Assembly: GCA_019828595.1 (NCBI GenBank)
Contig: JAHQRK010000010.1
Coordinates: 1,984,001 to 2,048,000, forward strand
Source of the DNA: Aphanomyces cochlioides
Lineage: Eukaryota > Oomycota > Saprolegniomycetes > Saprolegniales > Verrucalvaceae
DNA: 64,000 bases
Direction of reading: 5' to 3'
The notes beneath the pieces are model-generated. The model had not been told where the DNA came from and ran no database searches. It saw only the letters and a program-made list of their open reading frames with translations. Numbering within the stretch: the stretch's first letter is position 1; every line of letters begins with the position of its first letter. Below are positions 1 through 9,758 of the stretch, in pieces. The translations under genes were made by a program, and so were the position numbers.

Positions 1-29
1 ATTCACTCAACAACCGTGAATACACGGCA
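1..29 (+). repeat. 3' tail of the 5' LTR
   Basis: ATTCACTCAACAACCGTGAA followed by TACACGGCA repeats 4263-4291 with one mismatch and ends in CA, as an LTR should. The rest of the 5' LTR lies outside the window. Confidence 0.85.
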
Positions 30-30
30 T

Positions 31-44
31 TTTGATTAATCAAA
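31..44. other. 14-bp perfect palindrome at the expected primer-binding site
   Basis: TTTGATTAATCAAA is its own reverse complement and starts one base after the 5' LTR. I see no obvious complement to a common tRNA 3' end here. The palindrome may reflect a different priming mode or mutation of the site; the function is unproven. Confidence 0.45.
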
Positions 45-67
45 TTTGAAGTGTCAACGCGTGGAGA

Positions 68-924
68 ATGAGTTCAGGTGTCAAGACCATAAGGTTTACC
101 AAGACCCGCGAAGGAGGGGGAAAGACGTCGATGGAGGCCCAAGTACTCACTCAACGCGGATGGGAAGGATTTTTACGATGGAGAATGATACTCGACGATC
201 TACGAGTTTGGAATCAATACGAATGGGTCAACGACGTACATATGGAACGATTTCACGATGATGTCAAGTCATTGCTACTCCGCACGGATCATTTACGTTA
301 CGTCGCGGCTGCCGAGGCACCCGTGGGGGATGAAAACAACCCTCCACCACTTGGAGAAAGAGTACGAGTAGGGTCGAAGCTCTCACAAGAGCCTTTTGTC
401 CGCGAGGAACGCGCCAACTATTACGGGATCGCTTGCGAAATCTATCAAAAGGAAACAAGTCAGTCGTGGAATCTACAAACGAGTTCATGGAATACACCTT
501 CATGTTCGATATCCTACAAGAAGGGGAAAATGAACCGCTGGCCCCAGAAGAAATACAAGATTTGTACGTGGAATCAATGGATCAGGAATTGTTGTGCCTC
601 CATCGAGACAGATTTGGTACAACCAACTTTGATGGACTACAACAACTGGAGACATCTTTCATTGATTGTGAGGCATCATTAGCATTCAAGAACAATCTCC
701 GCAACCGATTCGGGAAGCTAAAGGCCACGACTCACAACGGGTGGACAGAGACAACACACAAACTAAACCGCAACATCAAAAGCGGGAACAACGTGGCAAC
801 AAAGAGTCTAATCCGGGAGGATGGACGGAAAAGTTTTGTCGATTCTGCAACGAGCAATGATCAACCGCTGCGAGAAATCATAACAACAAGGAATGCAACA
901 GGCCAGACAATCCAAAGAACATGA
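68..924 (+). pseudogene. Gag of the left Gypsy element (frameshifted)
   Basis: Gag-like reading runs in one frame from 68 to about 420 and continues in another frame from 433 to about 820. The nucleocapsid zinc knuckle follows in the third frame near 830-900 as C-x2-C, then H-x4-C, with a TGA stop between the two halves. These three frame usages and the stop make it a pseudogene. The reading starts soon after the LTR, as expected for gag. Assignment rests on position and the knuckle, because Gag sequences are poorly conserved. Confidence 0.6.
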
Positions 925-1666
925 AGGCCAACGATCATAAGATTGCTACATTGGAGGCGCAACTTAAACAACTCAAGGCCAAGACACAAACAAATTCTCG
1001 ACTTGAGAGCAGTGCAGTATTAGAATTTGGAAGTGACAGCGAAGAGGCCCAGGGCGAAATGATTGGAATGGCCAGTGCTACAACCAATACGGCCACTCCG
1101 CAATTGAAAATGGTGATAGACGTGAAATTGGTGAACTACAATAACCAAGTCGTGCGAGGACTACTGGATTCGGGTTGTACCAAGACGGCAATCAATTCCA
1201 AATGGGCGCCGAAGGTGCAAATGGACACATCAACCACTACACGTTATATCAACGCTGATGGAAAATCCTGGCAAACCAAAGGCAGGGGGACATGGCGTTG
1301 CAATTATTGGACTTCTCCGCGACCCGCACGTGTTATCAAGCATGCAATGTTGCTGATGATCTGTTGCACGATATTATCTTTGGATTGGACTTTCTGTCGG
1401 CCCAAGGGATGGTGTTAGACTTCAAGAATCATACCATTGAATGGGAAGGAATCTCGTTACCTATGGGAACCATGCCAAGCACAACAGAACATGTAGCCAG
1501 TGCTGGAGATGGTAGTGATTACTCGAAGCCACAGCTGGACGAAATAGTTCCTAGTCATCTAGAGCAACATCAGAAGGCGGAGCTTCGGAGTCTACTCGAG
1601 CAATGTCGACAAGCATTTGACGGATCAATTGGCAACATTGCTATGGTCCCTACGTCATACCAATGA
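921..1666 (+). pseudogene. Retropepsin-like protease and pol linker of the left Gypsy element
   Basis: A stretch around 1135-1190 reads VRGLLDSGCTKTAI, a variant of the retroviral-type aspartic protease active site, with DSG in place of the usual DTG/DSG. The protease continues in another frame from 1292 (the DDLLHDIIFGLDFL segment, resembling the conserved C-terminal ILG-type motif) to 1666, where the RT begins. The frame change near 1290-1310 breaks the domain. Confidence 0.7.
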
Positions 1667-3156
1667 AAGCTGACGTGAAACCAGTGGCACTGAGAGCTTA
1701 CCCCATACCTCAAATTCACTTGGCAGCAACAAAAGCAGAAGTGAAACGACTTGTCGTTTTGGGAGTTCTTGAGCCTTGCAACAATTCGCCATGGGCAGCA
1801 CCTACGTTCATCGTACCAAAGAAGTCGGGAGCTGTCAGATTGGTATCGGATTTCCGAAAACTGAACAGAATGGTGTCTCGATGCCCGTTTCCCTTGCCAA
1901 AAATCCCAGATATGATGCGCACCATGCAACGCATGCCATATCGCACAGCATTCGATTTGATCATGGGATACTACGCAAGAGTATTAGACGTGGCAAGCCG
2001 GGACTGCACCGCAATCATCTTACCTTTCGGAAAATATCGATACTGTCGGCTGCCCATGGGAATTGCCTGTGCACCCGATGAATTCCAGGCCGCTATGTCA
2101 TGCCTTTTTGGTGATCTGGAGTTTGTTTACATTTACCTGGACGATTTGTTGGTTGTGTCAGCATCTTGGGACGAGCACATCAAACACTTGAAAGTCGTGA
2201 TGCAGAGAATGATCGAAGGAGGAGTCGTGGCTCACTGGCAGAAGTCGAAGTTGTGCGCGAAAGAAATAGACTACCTTGGATTCGTGCTCACTGAGGACGG
2301 CATTTGACCACAAGAAAGCAAAGTGGCGGCGATACTCGATCTGCAGTCCCCGTCAAATCGCAAACAAGTGCGACAGCTCGTTGGAATGGTGAACTACTAC
2401 AGAGACTTGTGGCCGAGACGCGCCCACATCATGGCGCCGCTGACAGCTTTGACGTCAGAGAAGCAACCGTTTGTTTGGAGCCAGGAATCCGCCGACGCCT
2501 TCGAGAAGGTCAAAGTAATGGTCGCGCAATGGACAATCCTCTCTTACCCCGACTTCAACGCTCCCTTTGACATCCACACGGACGCTTCACTACACCAAAT
2601 GGGAGCGGTCCTATCCCAAAATAGCAAACCGATTGCCTTCTGGTCGCGCAAACTGAATGAAGCACAACAGCGATATCCTGCAAACAAGTGTGAATTATTG
2701 GCGATCAAACAGTTTTTGAAGGAGTACCGCAACGTGGTGTGGGGGCGTGAGCTTACGATTTACACGGACCATTTGAACTTTGTTTCGGAGACTTTCAATG
2801 ACCCTTTACAGCTTCGATGGCGCATGGAAATCGAAGAATTCGCGCCAAATCTCATTTACATCAAAGGTAGCAACAATGTCGTGGCCGACGCGCTCAGCAG
2901 GCTACCAACCAACTCAGCGACGGTGGAAACTGTAGCGGGGCTCTTCGAGACGGACAATCTTTTCAACTTGGATTTGCACACAATTGGCAAGGCACAAGAA
3001 GCCGATGTCAATCTCGCAAGCTCAGACACTCGGGAAATCAGTGGCGTCACACTCAAAGTAAATGCCAAAGCCAGATCTTGGTGCCGCGCGAGCTTCAGCG
3101 TGCCATTATTGAAACATATCACGAGTGGCTTATACATCCAGGAGCGGTGGTGCTAG
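1663..3156 (+). pseudogene. Reverse transcriptase and RNase H of the left Gypsy element
   Basis: RT motifs are clear: VRLVSDFRKLN, the aspartate in TAFDLIMGYY, LPFGKYRYCRLPMGIACAP and the catalytic YLDDLL at about 2140. An in-frame TGA at 2305-2307 cuts RT from RNase H; both parts are in the same frame, so this is a point stop. RNase H from 2323 shows the active-site HTDAS, the glutamate region AQQRYPANKCELLAI and YTDHLNF, followed by VADALSR. Unlike the element at 60-64 kb, its RNase H keeps its catalytic aspartates. The frame is lost between about 3060 and 3080, just before integrase. Confidence 0.9.
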
Positions 3157-4049
3157 CAGGAACCATACGCAAGACCTTTGCATGGAATGGTATGGACAGC
3201 GACGTTCGGCGCTTCATTAAAGCATGCGTGTTGTGCACAGCCAAGAAGTCGACAGCAAACAAGAAGTATGGCAAGCTACCGTACAAGACTCTCGAAGTCA
3301 CACCTTGGTTTGAAATCGCCGTGGATTGCATTGGTCCTTTTGGAAAACATGGTTTCAAAGCAATCACTATCATAGACACATGCACCCGCTTGCTTGAAAT
3401 GGCATCGATCTCAACATGTGACTCACTGCAGACAGCTCGAGCCTTGGACACCTTGTGGTTCTGTCGTTTCCCCCGACCGGTGCAATGTGTTTTCGACCAA
3501 GGGTCCGAATTCAAGAAGGAATTTTTGGACCTGCTTGACAGTTATGGCGTTCAACCAAAGCCAATTACTTCCAAGAATCCGGCTTCAAATGCGATTATTG
3601 AACGTATCCATCTCGTCATCGGAGACAAAATGCGCACGAATGACATTAAAACGGAGTCCGAATGGAAGGAATTTTGCAGCAATGTGGTCTTTGCAACTCG
3701 TGCTTCGGTTCATACAACGACCATGGCTACTCCTGGTGAAGCTGCCTTCGGGCGGCAAATGCTATTTAACTTGCAACACGTGACTGACTGGGCTGCCGCT
3801 CATCAACGCAAGCTTCGTCGTCTTCGTCTCGACAACGCACGCGAAAATGCTACACGACTTGCCCATGACTACATGCGTGGCGACAAGGTCCGAATTCATT
3901 TTGCAAATGATGGACCTCGCTCAAAGATGCTACCTGCATCAATTGGACCCTTTGAGGTTATCGCAACCCGACCAAATGGAACGGTGGTAATTGACCGCGG
4001 GAAGTTCGCCAAAACCATCAGTGTCCGCCGCCTTCTCCCTGCCAACTAA
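3078..4049 (+). pseudogene. Integrase of the left Gypsy element
   Basis: This is the longest intact part of the element, about 320 residues. It starts with an H-H-C-C zinc-binding domain (EWLIHPG ... CVLCTAKK). The DDE core follows: first Asp in IAVDCIGPF, second in VFDQGSEFKKEF, and Glu in NPASNAIIERIH. A C-terminal domain ends just before the polypurine tract. It enzymatically would insert the cDNA into chromosomes. It overlaps the end of the RNase H frame and is out of frame with it. Confidence 0.9.
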
Positions 4050-4055
4050 CACCAT

Positions 4056-4063
4056 GGGGGGAA
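4056..4063 (+). other. Polypurine tract
   Basis: GGGGGGAA lies directly before the TG that opens the 3' LTR. It is the usual primer site for plus-strand DNA synthesis. Confidence 0.75.
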
Positions 4064-4291
4064 TGTCATGGTTTGGCTTGCTACCACCAAGGGAACAGCA
4101 GGCAGAGGAGGGACTGCACATGAGGAATGCAGATGGAGATTGCATATGAAGAACTTGCATATGAAGAATGCGTATGAAGAATGCATATGAAGAACAGCTA
4201 AGTAGTGGACAGGACGTAGCTTAGAGTGAACCTAATCAATTATTCAATTTACCAAAAGCCCGATTCACTCAACAACCGTGAAGACACGGCA
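4064..4291 (+). repeat. 3' LTR (228 bp) with internal short tandem repeats
   Basis: It begins TGTCATGG after the polypurine tract and ends ACACGGCA, matching bases 1-29. Within it, 4128-4193 holds several imperfect copies of a 13-14 bp unit of the type GCATATGAAGAAT, which lie where LTR enhancers are often found. The 5' flank is missing, so the target-site duplication cannot be read. Confidence 0.85.
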
Positions 4292-4461
4292 CCGCCAAAG
4301 GCTTCTCAGTAAGCCAAAAGCATCGCGCCTCCAACCTTGTCAGAACAAAAAAGGACACGCCACAAGAAACACTTGGAACCATACTCAAGGAAGAATCTGT
4401 TGGCGTTTACCTCATGATTACCACGTTTTCGGATCGTGCCCATACGTGGACTGTCCACTGG

Positions 4462-4623
4462 TGAAACCCATTTGTGGTGGACATTTACGATGGCATCTTC
4501 GACAAGGCCCTCAATTTCGAAGACATCCCCGAGGATGTTGAAATCTATCGTCTTCATCGACTGGTCCCCATCAATGTGCAGACACCTCGTTCGAAAAAGC
4601 GTCTGCGTCAGCACATCAAGTAA
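4462..4623 (+). CDS. Possible coding remnant, unknown
   Basis: After a TGA at 4459, an open frame of 53 codons runs to TAA at 4621. It has a protein-like composition (acidic centre NFEDIPEDVEIYRLHR, basic tail SKKRLRQHIK) and no ATG. It may be the last exon of a gene interrupted by the Gypsy insertion, or chance. I do not recognise it. Confidence 0.25.
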
Positions 4624-5378
4624 CCCCCCAATCCTGCGTAGGAGAAGCAAATTGATTAGTCATCTACTTAAGTGTAATGAATATCTTCTTCCGAACGCAC
4701 TATACTAGAAATGGACTGCGGTGCATGTTCACTACTTGGCTGACGAGCTGCTGGATTGATCAATCAACGGAGAACCGATTGCTCCATGGATTTGTATGAT
4801 CGAAATGGAGGAGGAAATAGTATATTGGAGTTGAAATTGATGGTCATGGACAAAGAAGTGTTCGCACGTATGAGGAATCAACTTGTAGATCAAAGTTCGA
4901 CGTATGTTTATAAGTAACGCATTGTGATTGGTTGAAATTATTAATATAAATAGCGCAGTTCTATTGGATAAAATTTATTTATGACTAAATCTTGTCATTT
5001 CCAGAGCAACTGAAGAGTCAAATCCATGTATGAGCGGGCAAAGTGTCGTCGTGGGGATTCCAGCGCGCTTTTCGAGTCTTTCCTTGCTTTATCTGAGCGA
5101 CGACGTCACTCTTGGCTGAATGAATTTGAGCAGAATCTGAGGAAGAGACGTTGTCCGGTTTGTGGAGCTTTCCAGAGGGGCAATCAAGAAATTTGATCTA
5201 TTCAAGCGGAATTCGATGGAGAGCGATTCGTCCGAGGGGATAGAAGAAGTCTGTTGAGGCCGCCACTAGAAGGAGGAAGAGCAGTTTGGCTTCTGTGGAC
5301 AAGATGGCTTGCAAAATCGCCTCACATTCAATTGTTTCTCGATTCACTCATCTAAACATCATGGAGCGGATCGACTCG
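4624..5378. other. Intergenic, no supported gene
   Basis: AT-rich with only short open frames. I see no recognisable domain, RNA gene or repeat here. Confidence 0.5.
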
Positions 5379-6778
5379 TCAAAGTTTGCTTAGAAGCATC
5401 GGGGGATTGAGATCATGGACTTGGTTGACGATTGACAGCAGGGAGTCCATGAATCTTTCGATGGAATGACATCCCCCATGAGTGCCAAGAGGCCGTCAAT
5501 ATGGCCATGGGGAATTCTTTCACATGCGCTGGAGTACCAATGCGTCGCTACAAGTTTTACAATGACATATTCCATCCAGGCTGCAGTCATACCAACTGCT
5601 TTGCAAATTTCTGAGCTGCGTCAACAGGAACAATCTATCCATGAGTGTTAACCTCGCTGATGGAAGATCATACCTGGTCCTCAACCCCATGAAACAAATG
5701 AAACGACGGCAACCTCGTTGCGATATCTACAAGGCAACGAAGATGAGTCCTCCAGGCTGGATTCCCCTACCTTTCGAAGCATCCACGACTAAACTTGGTG
5801 GACTATAAGCTGAAAAATGACGGCGGCCATGAAATGACGGATGCAACGGCGAGATTCCATTAGCTACAACAGAGTCAACCTGAACACCAAGAACTTTGTC
5901 CGTCGTACCAACAAATGGAAGCACCTCGCGGTTCGTCTCGAACGTGTACTGGTCCTTGATGTCGTAGGGACCACTGAGCCCCACGAATGCATTGACATGA
6001 TGGACAGCCTCGGCAGGATGCTACGTCGATCATTAGCCAGGGAGTTGTCAGCCACATACTGGACAAACACAATCACGTAGAGCCGATTGAACGACAAGAA
6101 GAGCACCAAGGTGAGCGCCTACGCCATCCTGAAATGATGCTGACACTGCGCCACACATACCAGAAGAATGACCAGCCAAAGTTATTCGCTTGGGATCACC
6201 ACCGTAGCTAGCAATGTTGGCAATCGTCCACGCAACCTATCTCAGCGTCCATCGTGAGGAGAGAATGAGCTCAGGATTCATACGACAGCTTGAAGGTCGT
6301 CCATCATGTCGATGACTTCCCCATGGGGGAACGTGCGATAACTTGGAACGACCGTAGCGACATCAAACCTTTCGAGGTTGAGCTCAACGCTTCCATAGTG
6401 GAATTTCGACGTCAGAGCCCATGCTCCACCGTGAATAAATATCACGACTGGTTTGAGGGAGCAAGACGGCGGCTGCGTCGTTCCATAGAGGTCCAGAACG
6501 TGTCGCTCATGTGGGCCGTAGCGAAAATTCCTCGTGGGTAGCCGCAGGACGACGCTTGTCAGAGTTCTCCACGCGAGCTTGGGTGCCATCAATCCAAAGA
6601 GGAGATTGGCAGTGTTGCCGAGAAAGACAATCGTGACGTAAAGATTTGAGCTCTGCAATGCTTTCGTCATTGAAAGATGAGGAAAGAGTCGACGGAGGAG
6701 CAAGTAGCATTGGCGCACTTGGTTGCCACGACGCCCATGCCCACAAGGCCAAACCAATTCTACAAGACTCAGTTGCAA
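5379..6778 (-). CDS. Alpha/beta hydrolase, prenylcysteine methylesterase/kynurenine formamidase-like; 3' end may be frameshifted
   Basis: The first recognisable exon (6778 down to about 6280) has a hydrophobic N-terminal region (YVTIVFLGNTANLLFGLM) and the oxyanion motif FIHGGAW. After a GT-AG intron the frame continues as VAWTIANIASYGGDPKRI and the nucleophile elbow AGHSSG. The next exons give AHLGALLVVQ, then VNAFVGLSGPYDI, then GISPLHPSF, then LPSFHLFHGVEDQ carrying the acid residue. Each junction splices in frame with introns of 39-45 bp. The last exon contains the expected catalytic His (PHGHIDGLL), but reaching it and then the final helix (RFMDSLLSIVNQ) requires two one-base corrections, the first at a run of four C. 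So the gene is either freshly broken or mis-assembled. The true first exon is not resolved; the 6778 codon is TTG. The class is supported by motif order; the substrate is unknown. Confidence 0.75.
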
Positions 6779-6799
6779 CTTTCCAGCGCTTCAACAATC

Positions 6800-7216
6800 T
6801 ACTTTGCAGGGCTAAACACGCTCAGCGATGTCCAAACGCTTGGTAGAAGCGCAGTGTTCTTGGTGACTTGCAACATTGTCGTCTTGAGTGTTCCTGCGTC
6901 GAGTGGAGATCCACGAATGCTCAGGATGGACTTCCATGGCAGAAGAGGGATCTTTGGATCTTTTCTCTGTCATCAATCTTCGCTGATCTTCTCTGTCTTG
7001 TCGATGATGCAGACATGTTTGTCGTTGTATCTTCTGACGTCCCAAAGTCGAACTGGACGACGCCGATCTCGCCCAAGCTACTTGCGAATCAATCCATGAA
7101 ACCGTCATTGGATCATGACAGTTACACCAAAGAAACGGCTTAGTCTTATTGATCGTAGCTGAGCTCTGCGTGGAATACGCTGCCGTTGACGATTCAAGAC
7201 GTTGTAGAACGCTTGG
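6800..7216. other. Intergenic, possibly the 5' exon of the hydrolase and promoter of the 7.2 kb gene
   Basis: A minus-strand open stretch around 6820-6930 (containing TALLPSVWTSLSVFSPAK) followed by a GT...TAG interval could be a first exon of the hydrolase, but no in-frame ATG is evident. Nothing else is supported. Confidence 0.25.
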
Positions 7217-7720
7217 ATGCCTCTCAGTCGTCGACGACAAGTCGGTCTTCTCTGTGGAACTCTCATCACAAGTGTCGTGATTGCCATTGTCGTCCTCGCC
7301 GTGATCCCAGAGCCTCAAACGTTCGATACGAAGTCTGCCCCGCCCTTCAATGAAGAAGCATGTCGCCTGTGTGGAGCTACGAACGATTGCACTGGCGTGT
7401 TTAGTGTTTCGTTCAAGGACCAGACGTGGAATTACATGACGGGAGCGCAATTCTGCGGCCCACATCTATGTTGTTGTCCGATGAGAGCTTCACCAGGAGG
7501 TGACCATCCTTCGTCGGAAGTCAAGTGCTCGGCGAGCAACCCAAGCAACACGACGTGCACGTGCGAGAAAGAGCGCCAGCTATGCGAACCAAGACCATGT
7601 GTCCCTCATTTCTATGTCAATTGGTTCATCCTAGTCCCATGCCTCATCCTACTTGTCATGCTTTCCCTCTGCTGCTGGACATGTTTGAAACGAGAGCCTT
7701 CCTTGACTGTCAACGCATGA
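7217..7720 (+). CDS. Small cysteine-rich two-pass membrane protein, unknown family
   Basis: A single open frame of 167 residues starts at an ATG. A basic start (MPLSRRRQ) leads into a hydrophobic helix at about 12-31. A central region of about 100 residues holds many cysteines (including CCCP and CTCEKERQLC) and an N-glycosylation sequon (NTT). A second helix follows at about 136-158 (FILVPCLILLVMLSLCC), then a short tail CLKREPSLTVNA. The likely topology puts the Cys-rich loop outside the cell or in an organelle lumen, with disulphides. I do not recognise the family. The hydrolase upstream is divergent, so the two may share the 6.8-7.2 kb promoter interval. Confidence 0.65.
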   Translation: MPLSRRRQVGLLCGTLITSVVIAIVVLAVIPEPQTFDTKSAPPFNEEACRLCGATNDCTGVFSVSFKDQTWNYMTGAQFCGPHLCCCPMRASPGGDHPSSEVKCSASNPSNTTCTCEKERQLCEPRPCVPHFYVNWFILVPCLILLVMLSLCCWTCLKREPSLTVNA

Positions 7721-8895
7721 TCATTCACGGTCCAAGCCTCGTCAAACTCAGTACTTCTGGTCTAGCGGAGACTTGCAACGTGCTTTTCTACCACCATGAG
7801 CAGCTCAACGACACTCCCTAGACTGCTTTCCAATAAACCCATCAAGCTTTTGTTGATTTTAAAACCGCGTAGTCCCCGATGCTCTCAGCTGGAGCTGCTC
7901 TGTCATACACGCTCATGTACCCTCAGCTTCAAGGAGAAGTGTGCCTTTCAACCACATTAAGGGGCTTGGAAACGTTACGAACAGGTGTGGGAGCAATGTT
8001 CGAATGGTGATACCTTGAATACTATTCAGCTTTTCAGCGCTACTCCTGACCCCGCTGGGTCGTTCGATAGTGAGGATAATGACCAAGAAAAGTTCACTTG
8101 GCCCTGAACTGCGATGCCTTGAATTGACGACATATCTGCTCTTTGTGAGTGCTCCACTGTAGGCGGTTTTATGATCATTGTGATCATGAGGAACAAGGCG
8201 AAAAGCTACCGAAAGGGACGCAAACCATCAAAGCCATCCATGAGGGAACGTAGATCTGTTGCCGCTGCTGTACTTCTATCCACAAGCTAGAAAACTTGCT
8301 GGGGAGATTTGTGTGCCTCTTCAAGATCCATCTTTAAAAGAACAATAATCTGTCTTAAAGAAGAAATTTGAAAAAAAGAAACAATTAAAAGAACATTTTA
8401 TTGTCAACGTTGTACCGCTGCCTATTCTTAAAATCCAAGCATGGTCAGAGCGTTGACGTGCTCCGTCCCGACCACTGCACTCGACCGCTCTTTCAGCGCA
8501 AAGCGTGTCGTCCATAGCTATTTACATCCATGAGCTTTCTTTCCAATTGTTCTATCGACGCTATCGACTTTATTCTGAATTTGATTTTTCGCCGGTCACT
8601 TGTGGCTAAAAATAGGTTGTATACCATGTCGTGCGCACGACAAAGTCCAATATTTCGTCGTCTCGGGCTCGTTTCGACCCGCTCTTCATGGTCTACTGCA
8701 TCACACTATCTAAACGCTCAAGGATTGTCAATCAATCGAGCGACGTGCGAGCTTTCGAGTGGTGGAATTGACGACTTTTGTATCTGTGGTGCGGTGTCGT
8801 GTGGCGCTGTATACAAAAATCAATAGAGTACGGTTTCAATATGGAACATTAAGTCCAAGTATACAAATTCCAAGTGAAACGAATCATTTTGTATC
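7721..8895. other. Intergenic, no supported gene
   Basis: About 1.2 kb with only short frames (for example 98 codons from 8530) lacking domain-like composition. It contains the presumed 3' region of the membrane gene and the promoter of the PH gene. Confidence 0.5.
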
Positions 8896-9723
8896 ATGAT
8901 GGGCGACAAGGAAGAGCTCGTGCGAGGAAGAGAGGCGTCCGACGACGATACCGTCACGACGTCGTATCAAACAGGTAGAGATCTCCAAAGAAGGTGATGG
9001 TGCTTATGCCCACTCTGTGTAGAGGAACTTCGCGGTACGGGGAACGCACGTACAAGCGTCGACGACATTTGTGGACATTTGTAGGCTATTTGCTCAAGAA
9101 GACTAGGAACGGCAAGTGGCAAAAGCGATGGTTCGAGACGAACGGATGCTTCCTCACGTATTACAAGGTATGCTCAGCTTCATCTTCGATCTCGTGGAGC
9201 TTATCTTGAGGCGATTGCATGTAGAAACAAGGACAGAAACTCCTCGCGGCACTCAACCTTCCCCAAGTCGGCGAGATCGTGACCCTTCCAGAAGACACGG
9301 AAGATGGCCCTGGCCTCTTTTCCATCGAACTCAACGAGAGAATATACACGATCAAAGCGAAAAACCAAGACGAAGCCAAGCTGTGGGTTGAGGTAACCTC
9401 CCAACCTTTCGCTTTACTACATCAATTTTCCACCGTAGGCTCTTGTGTGGCGCCAACAAGGCGGTCTCGTGACGCAAGGTAGGCATCCCCTAGCCAATCT
9501 TCACGCTCATTTCATGATGTAGACGATCTCTCGCATTTGGATGTTCCCATGATCGATGAAGACGCCCTCGATACGCCAATTCCGACTGTCCTTCCACCAT
9601 CCACGACTACTCTGGACGTATGTACAGCCCCACATTGAAAACTATCGCTCATCACATCTATCTTAGACAACAAACGAAGCTGCGCCGCGTACAGGTTGTG
9701 CTCCTTGCTGCGTTATTCAATAA
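8896..9723 (+). CDS. PH-domain protein with C-terminal CaaX box
   Basis: Exons that splice in frame: 8896-8974, 9085-9167, 9225-9392, 9439-9478, 9523-9617, 9667-9723; introns are 46-57 bp apart from the first (110 bp). The first intron could instead be two introns around a 12-base micro-exon at 9023-9034; both readings stay in frame. The product is about 175 residues. After an acidic start, the PH fold begins with GYLLKKTRNGKWQKRWFE and ends with the helix EAKLWVEALVWRQQ. An acidic linker (VPMIDEDALDTPIP) leads to the C-terminus CAPCCVIQ and the TAA at 9721. CVIQ fits a farnesylation CaaX box, with extra cysteines upstream that could be acylated. It is therefore likely a membrane-anchored phosphoinositide-binding adaptor. 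Its stop is 35 bp from the stop of POC1 on the other strand. Confidence 0.85.
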
Positions 9724-9758
9724 ATCATCCACACATCAACAAGAACTATCGTCTTCTT

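Larger units (their letters stand above)
1..4291 (+). mobile_element. Ty3/Gypsy LTR retrotransposon, decayed, 5' LTR cut by window edge
   Basis: The order gag, protease, reverse transcriptase, RNase H, integrase is that of Ty3/Gypsy elements. The first 29 bases match the end of the 3' LTR (4263-4291) with one difference, so they are the tail of the 5' LTR. The coding part is broken by several frame changes and by in-frame stops in the gag zinc knuckle and between RT and RNase H, so this copy is not autonomous. Some frame changes (gag to pol) could be natural frameshifting, but the scattered stops indicate decay. Codon use is less GC-rich than in the 43-48 kb element. Confidence 0.93.

Noticed and set aside
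6812..7465. 217-codon minus-strand open frame
   Set aside because: It lies antisense to the Cys-rich membrane protein and has no ATG-linked domain; likely a shadow, apart from a possible hydrolase exon at its low end.
8530..8826. 98-codon plus-strand frame
   Set aside because: Composition is not protein-like and there is no homology pattern or splice context.
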